In this document: positions 59,754-64,000 of the stretch, one piece after another
How the letters are laid out: the number at the start of each line of letters is the position of its first letter
How positions within the stretch are numbered: position 1 is the first letter of the stretch
Assembly (NCBI RefSeq): GCF_018448935.1
Contig: NZ_RCWC01000022.1
Span: forward strand, 1 to 64,000
Origin: Photorhabdus noenieputensis
GTDB taxonomy: Bacteria > Pseudomonadota > Gammaproteobacteria > Enterobacterales > Enterobacteriaceae
Length of the DNA stretch: 64,000 bases
Direction of reading: 5' to 3'
Notes under the pieces: generated by a model
Database searches by the model: none
What the model was told of the DNA's origin: nothing
What the model saw: the letters and a program-made list of their open reading frames with translations, nothing else
Position numbers and translations under genes: made by a program

Positions 59754-62443
59754 ATCTCCTCAGTGATAATTTCAGGTGGCTTCTCTAACGGTAGAACAAA
59801 GTGAAAACTTGCTCCACCTTTTTCGTTATTACTCGCCCAAATCTTTCCTTGGTGAATTTCAATAATTGCCCGGCAAATTGCCAATCCAAGGCCCACGCCG
59901 GGAATAGCAGATTCTTTACGAGCGCGGGAGAATTTATCGAAAATTAACTGTTCTTGTTCCGGCGGAATGCCTTTACCTGCATCCCAAACTTCAATATGAA
60001 TCTGATTTTTTTCTGTTGTCGCTTTGATGCCCAGTGGTGTTTGTTCATCGGTATATTTAATCGCGTTTTCCAACAGGTTGATAAATACCCGTTCCAATAA
60101 ACTGGCATCACAATGCAATAGCAAATCGGATGGCAGGGAAACCGCGACGGGATGACGGTTGAGTGCATATTCCAGCGAACGCAAGGTACTGCCGACGATC
60201 TCTTCCAACGATTGCCATTCCAGATTGAGCTGAATTCCTCCCGATTGAATACGCGCCATCTCCAGTAAATTATTAACCAGACGGGAAGTGCTGAGAATTT
60301 GCTGGCGGATCTGATTCACCTGTTTGGTATGCGGAGAGTTTTCAGCGGATAAATCCAGCATCAGGATTTCCGCTTGTCCGAACAGGACGGTCAGCGGGGT
60401 GCGTAAATCGTGAGACAGGGCTGCCAGAAGCGAGTTACGTAACTGCTCCCGCTCTGTATCCAGTTTAGCGGATTCTGCCCGGCGCGAGAGTTGTAATCTT
60501 TCCAGTGCATTGGCGATCAGGCCGGTAAATGTTTGTAGCAATCGCTGTTGTTCAGGGATCAATAACTGGCGCAAATAGGATGGCTCAATAGCCAGTACAG
60601 CCAGTGTCTGAGAAGGTGTAGCAATAGGTTGTAGTTGGTAAGGTACGCTAGGTAGCGTATCGGTTCCCGCCCCGGCCGGCAGATTTTTATCAAAACTCCA
60701 TTTTGCAATGGCATCGTCAATCAGCATATGACCGCCATTATTAGTCGTCAGTTGATATAAATTGCCATCGTCGTTGGGTAAAAAAAGCCCAGTTTTAGCT
60801 TGAAAACCATTAGTAAGAAAATGGTAGCTGGTGCGGGCAATATCTTCTTCATTCAGTGCTCGGCTCAGTTCTCGGGTCATTTCATAGAGATTGCGGGTTC
60901 GTTGTTCGCGGTAACGGGCAATTCGCGTCTGATATCTCATTCCCGCTGTTAAATTTCCAACGACGACACCCACTATCAGCATGACACTAAAAGTCAGCAG
61001 ATACTGCATATCGGTAACAGCAAGAGACCAATGAGGCTGTACAAAGAAGATATCGAAACTAATGACATTAATAAAAGCGGCAAAGATTGATGGCCGGTGT
61101 CCGTAAAATAGCGCAATGATGACGACACCAAGCAGATAAAGCGTGACAAGATTAGCTTTATCAAGGGTCAGCAAGAATGTTCGGGAGAACAAGGTGATAA
61201 GTGTACAGAGCGCAATAGCGATCAGGCAGCCCTGAATCTGTACTCGCCATTTTTCACTCATAGAGCGGTTGTCTTGTTCTTTATCCCATTGGCTGCGTTC
61301 TTCTAATGCGACAATGACCAGATCTAAATCGGGTCCCAGTTTCCCCAGTCGGTCAGCAAAACCTGGACGCCATTGCCAGCCAAATAGTTTCTGTTTAGAT
61401 GTACAGCGACGGCCTATCAGAATTTTGCCGAGGTTATGTTCTCTGGCATAACGTAACACCGCTTTTTCTTTGTTTGAGTCGGAAAGTGTCGCGGTTTCAG
61501 CCCCCAATTCATGCGCTAATCTGAGTGCTTTTAAAATAGCGCGCCGTTTACCTTCGGGTAATTGGTACAGTTTTGGCGTTTCAACATAGATTGCATGCCA
61601 AATGCAGCCTAATCGGGCAGCAAGGCGAGCGGCAGTGCGGATGAGCTTTTCATTACCTGAGCTATTACCAATGCATAGCAGAAGATTATCACGGGTATGC
61701 CAGACCGGTTCATGCCCTTGTGTATCGCGGAAAGCACGCATTTGATCATCAACCCGATCAGCCGTCCGGCGTAAAGCGAGCTCCCGCAATGCAATCAAAT
61801 TACCTTTGCGAAAAAAATGTTCAATGGCGCGTTCTGCCTGGCTAGGAATATATACCTTACCTTCATTGAGCCGCTGGCGCAGATCATCTGGAGGCAGATC
61901 AACTAAGACAATTTCATTCGCTTGATCAAAGATATGATCAGGGATGGTTTCCCTGACCCGGATACCAGTAATATCACCCACAACATCATTGAGGCTTTCC
62001 AGATGCTGAACGTTGATGGTAGTCAGTACATCTATGCCCGCCTCAAGTAATTCTTCAACGTCCTGCCAGCGTTTGGGATGACGGCTGGTGTGAGGATTAC
62101 TGAATGCCAACTCATCCATCAAGATGATAGCCGGGTAGCGTGCAATGGCGGCATCAAGATCAAAGGCGGTGATTCTTCTCCGTCGGTAGTGGATCTGTTT
62201 AAGTGGTAGTTGTGGCAGACCATCAAGTAAAGCGGCGGTTCCTTGCCGCTCATGAGTTTCTACCACGCCGATAACCACATCCAGCCCTTGAGCACGCAAT
62301 CTTTGCGCTTCCTGCAACATGGCATAGGTTTTTCCCACACCCGCGCAGGCACCGAAAAATATCTTTAATTTACCGCGTTGTTTCTCATTAACCAGTGTCA
62401 GTAATTCATCAGGGTCAGGGCGCTGTGGTTCGTGTTGATCCAT
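59750..62443 (-). CDS. kdpD: Sensor histidine kinase KdpD
   Basis: An 897-residue protein. The N-terminal KdpD domain has a Walker A (GACAGVGKTYAM, residues 31-42), followed by a USP-like domain (LLCIGNSSGNEKLI), four transmembrane helices at about 400-500, a GAF-like region, the HisKA domain with H in LSHDLRTPLTVLFGQ, and the ATPase domain (VFINLLENAIKYTD, GVGLGLAICRAI). It senses potassium/osmotic conditions and phosphorylates KdpE. Confidence 0.97.
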   Translation of the reverse strand: MDQHEPQRPDPDELLTLVNEKQRGKLKIFFGACAGVGKTYAMLQEAQRLRAQGLDVVIGVVETHERQGTAALLDGLPQLPLKQIHYRRRRITAFDLDAAIARYPAIILMDELAFSNPHTSRHPKRWQDVEELLEAGIDVLTTINVQHLESLNDVVGDITGIRVRETIPDHIFDQANEIVLVDLPPDDLRQRLNEGKVYIPSQAERAIEHFFRKGNLIALRELALRRTADRVDDQMRAFRDTQGHEPVWHTRDNLLLCIGNSSGNEKLIRTAARLAARLGCIWHAIYVETPKLYQLPEGKRRAILKALRLAHELGAETATLSDSNKEKAVLRYAREHNLGKILIGRRCTSKQKLFGWQWRPGFADRLGKLGPDLDLVIVALEERSQWDKEQDNRSMSEKWRVQIQGCLIAIALCTLITLFSRTFLLTLDKANLVTLYLLGVVIIALFYGHRPSIFAAFINVISFDIFFVQPHWSLAVTDMQYLLTFSVMLIVGVVVGNLTAGMRYQTRIARYREQRTRNLYEMTRELSRALNEEDIARTSYHFLTNGFQAKTGLFLPNDDGNLYQLTTNNGGHMLIDDAIAKWSFDKNLPAGAGTDTLPSVPYQLQPIATPSQTLAVLAIEPSYLRQLLIPEQQRLLQTFTGLIANALERLQLSRRAESAKLDTEREQLRNSLLAALSHDLRTPLTVLFGQAEILMLDLSAENSPHTKQVNQIRQQILSTSRLVNNLLEMARIQSGGIQLNLEWQSLEEIVGSTLRSLEYALNRHPVAVSLPSDLLLHCDASLLERVFINLLENAIKYTDEQTPLGIKATTEKNQIHIEVWDAGKGIPPEQEQLIFDKFSRARKESAIPGVGLGLAICRAIIEIHQGKIWASNNEKGGASFHFVLPLEKPPEIITEEM

Positions 62444-62451
62444 GTTCAGCC

Positions 62452-63042
62452 TTACTGTTTTTTCTTGTGCAAATTATCAAGGGCAAGATTAAGTTTTAAC
62501 ACATTAATCACTGGCTCACCGAGGAATTCCGATGGTGGTGGCTCAATATTATCCCTGATTAATTGTTTTATCACTTTAATCGGTAAATGGCGTGCATCAG
62601 CGACTCTTTGTGCTTGAAAGTCAGCGGCGGCGGGTGAAATGTGGGGATCGAGGCCGCTACTGGATGCGGTGACCAGATCAACCGGTACAGGAATGTCTGG
62701 TTGACGGTTAAATTGCCGCAGTTGTTCAACTCTGTGTTTGATTTCATCATCCAATATCGGGTTGGAGGGCGCTAAATTGCTGCCACCCGAGGACAGGGTG
62801 TTATAGGGATAATCTACGGTAGTAGAAGGGCGACCCTGAAAATAGATCGCCTTGGTGAAGGGTTGACCAATCAGTTCAGAGCCAACGGTTTGACCATCTT
62901 GTTTGACCATAGAGCCTTGTGCTTGATAAGGAAAAAGCAGTTCTGACAAGCCTGTTGCCAGCAATGGATAAGCTACGCCGGTAATCAGTGTCAGAAATAT
63001 CAACAACACAACAGAAGAACGTAACCAAATCATTTTCATCAC
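62452..63042 (-). CDS. kdpC: Potassium-transporting ATPase subunit KdpC
   Basis: A 196-residue protein with one N-terminal membrane helix ([20 protein letters not shown]) and the KdpC signature segments [24 protein letters not shown] and [17 protein letters not shown]. It stabilises the KdpAB pump. It is 8 bp upstream of kdpD and 2 bp after kdpB. Confidence 0.96.
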   Translation of the reverse strand: MMKMIWLRSSVVLLIFLTLITGVAYPLLATGLSELLFPYQAQGSMVKQDGQTVGSELIGQPFTKAIYFQGRPSTTVDYPYNTLSSGGSNLAPSNPILDDEIKHRVEQLRQFNRQPDIPVPVDLVTASSSGLDPHISPAAADFQAQRVADARHLPIKVIKQLIRDNIEPPPSEFLGEPVINVLKLNLALDNLHKKKQ

Positions 63043-63044
63043 CT

Positions 63045-64000
63045 TTATTTAAGTATCAGCAAAGTCAGCAACATATCTATCAGTTTGATGCCGATGAAAG
63101 GCGCTATCAGACCACCCAGACCATAAATCCACAGATTGCGGCGTAAAAGCGACAAGGCATTCATTGGTCGGTAGCTCACGCCTTTTAGAGCTAATGGGAT
63201 CAAGAAAACAATAATCAGTGCGTTAAAGATAACTGTCGATAAAATCGCCGAACTGGGCGAATGCAGGTGCATGATATTCAAGACATTTAATTGTGGGTAA
63301 GTAACGGCAAACGCCGCCGGAATAATAGCAAAATATTTTGCGATATCATTGGCGATACTGAATGTGGTCAGAGAGCCACGTGTCATCAACATCTGTTTAC
63401 CAATATGGACAACTTCAATCAGTTTGGTTGGGTTGGAATCCAGATCCACCATATTGCCGGCTTCCTTGGCTGCCTGAGTGCCTGAATTCATAGCAACGGC
63501 AACATCGGCCTGAGCAAGTGCGGGGGCATCATTAGTGCCATCACCGGTCATGGCGACCAGACGGCCTTCGGATTGATATTGGCGGATCAGGGCTAGTTTG
63601 GCTTCGGGGGTAGCTTCCGCCAGAAAGTCATCTACTCCAGCTTCTGCGGCAATCGCAGCCGCGGTCAGACGGTTATCGCCGGTAATCATAACGGTCTTGA
63701 TTCCCATACGGCGCATTTCACTGAATCGCTCTTTAATACCGCCTTTCACGATGTCTTTTAGCGCGACAACTCCCAGTACCTGTTGATTTTCTGCGACAAC
63801 CAGCGGGGTACCCCCTTTACGTGCCACGGTCTGTACCAAAATTTCCACTGCGTCTGGGAATTTTCCGTGATTGACTTCAATATGGCGGCGGATTGCATCG
63901 ACAGCGCCTTTGCGGATCATGCGGTTTTCCACATTCACACCACTCATTCGCGTCATGGCAGAGAAAGGCACAAAAGTTGCGTTCAATGAGCGCAGATCAC
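63045..64000 (-). CDS. kdpB: Potassium-transporting P-type ATPase KdpB, C-terminal part
   Basis: About 318 codons reaching the window edge, so the N-terminal half lies outside. Present are the end of the nucleotide-binding domain, the hinge with [21 protein letters not shown], and the last membrane helices. It drives high-affinity potassium uptake through KdpA. The frame is open at 64000 with no start in the window. Confidence 0.96.
   Translation of the reverse strand, partial: DLRSLNATFVPFSAMTRMSGVNVENRMIRKGAVDAIRRHIEVNHGKFPDAVEILVQTVARKGGTPLVVAENQQVLGVVALKDIVKGGIKERFSEMRRMGIKTVMITGDNRLTAAAIAAEAGVDDFLAEATPEAKLALIRQYQSEGRLVAMTGDGTNDAPALAQADVAVAMNSGTQAAKEAGNMVDLDSNPTKLIEVVHIGKQMLMTRGSLTTFSIANDIAKYFAIIPAAFAVTYPQLNVLNIMHLHSPSSAILSTVIFNALIIVFLIPLALKGVSYRPMNALSLLRRNLWIYGLGGLIAPFIGIKLIDMLLTLLILK

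Overview
The window is chromosomal DNA of a gammaproteobacterium of the Morganellaceae, most likely Photorhabdus (Xenorhabdus is the nearest alternative). The backbone follows the Escherichia coli order around yfhM-pbpC-ndk-rlmN-rodZ-ispG-hisS-yfgM-bamB-der, cysPTWAM-crr-ptsI-ptsH-cysK-cysZ-zipA-ligA, and alaWX-gltX-valUXY-lysV. The Photorhabdus flavour comes from a PrtS/protealysin-type M4 protease with its emfourin partner, many 127-bp ERIC repeats, and A+T-rich accessory patches between housekeeping blocks. No database search was run; all names rest on recognised motifs, length and gene order.

Layout. 1-1477 is the 5' part of a TpsB outer-membrane transporter gene leaving the window. 1478-4788 is A+T-rich accessory DNA with a dead IS30 fragment, a metallo-beta-lactamase-fold hydrolase, a small membrane protein and an ERIC element. 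4789-21881 is housekeeping: alpha-2-macroglobulin and PBP1c, ndk, rlmN, a truncated pilW, rodZ, ispG, hisS, yfgM, bamB, der. 21906-23513 is the emfourin/PrtS pair. 23747-31672 carries hemF, ypeA, a BOF protein, yfeY and the sulfate/thiosulfate operon cysPTWA plus cysM. 31966-44105 has the PTS genes, cysK, cysZ, zipA, ligA, nupC, ypeB, two tRNA-Ala and gltX.

44376-46928 is a tRNA array (three Val, two intact Lys) ending in two broken tRNA-Lys genes. The first is split in its T-loop by a 784-bp insert, and the two halves still add up to exactly 76 nt. The insert encodes what looks like a type I toxin-antitoxin system: a 30-residue DinQ/TisB-like hydrophobic peptide with a long leader, and a separately promoted small RNA whose predicted 5' end is perfectly complementary to that leader over 22 nt. 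A higBA-type toxin-antitoxin pair and an antitoxin relic follow.

47123-51817 contains glk, seqA, pgm and an EamA-type transporter. 52765-58990 is an A+T-rich, tightly packed cluster: MFS exporter, ParB/SerK-like small protein, SidA/FrbG-like FAD monooxygenase, a nucleotidyltransferase fused to a HisC/CobD-like PLP enzyme (FrbH-like architecture), a formyltransferase and a HAD phosphatase. Together these suggest synthesis of a nucleotide-activated N-formyl-N-hydroxyamino phosphate, a fosmidomycin/fosfoxacin-like antimetabolite, starting from serine rather than from a phosphonate. 59061-64000 is kdpE, kdpD, kdpC and part of kdpB, the high-affinity potassium uptake system.

The two observations most worth following are the tRNA-inserted DinQ-like toxin/antisense locus and the fosfoxacin-like cluster.
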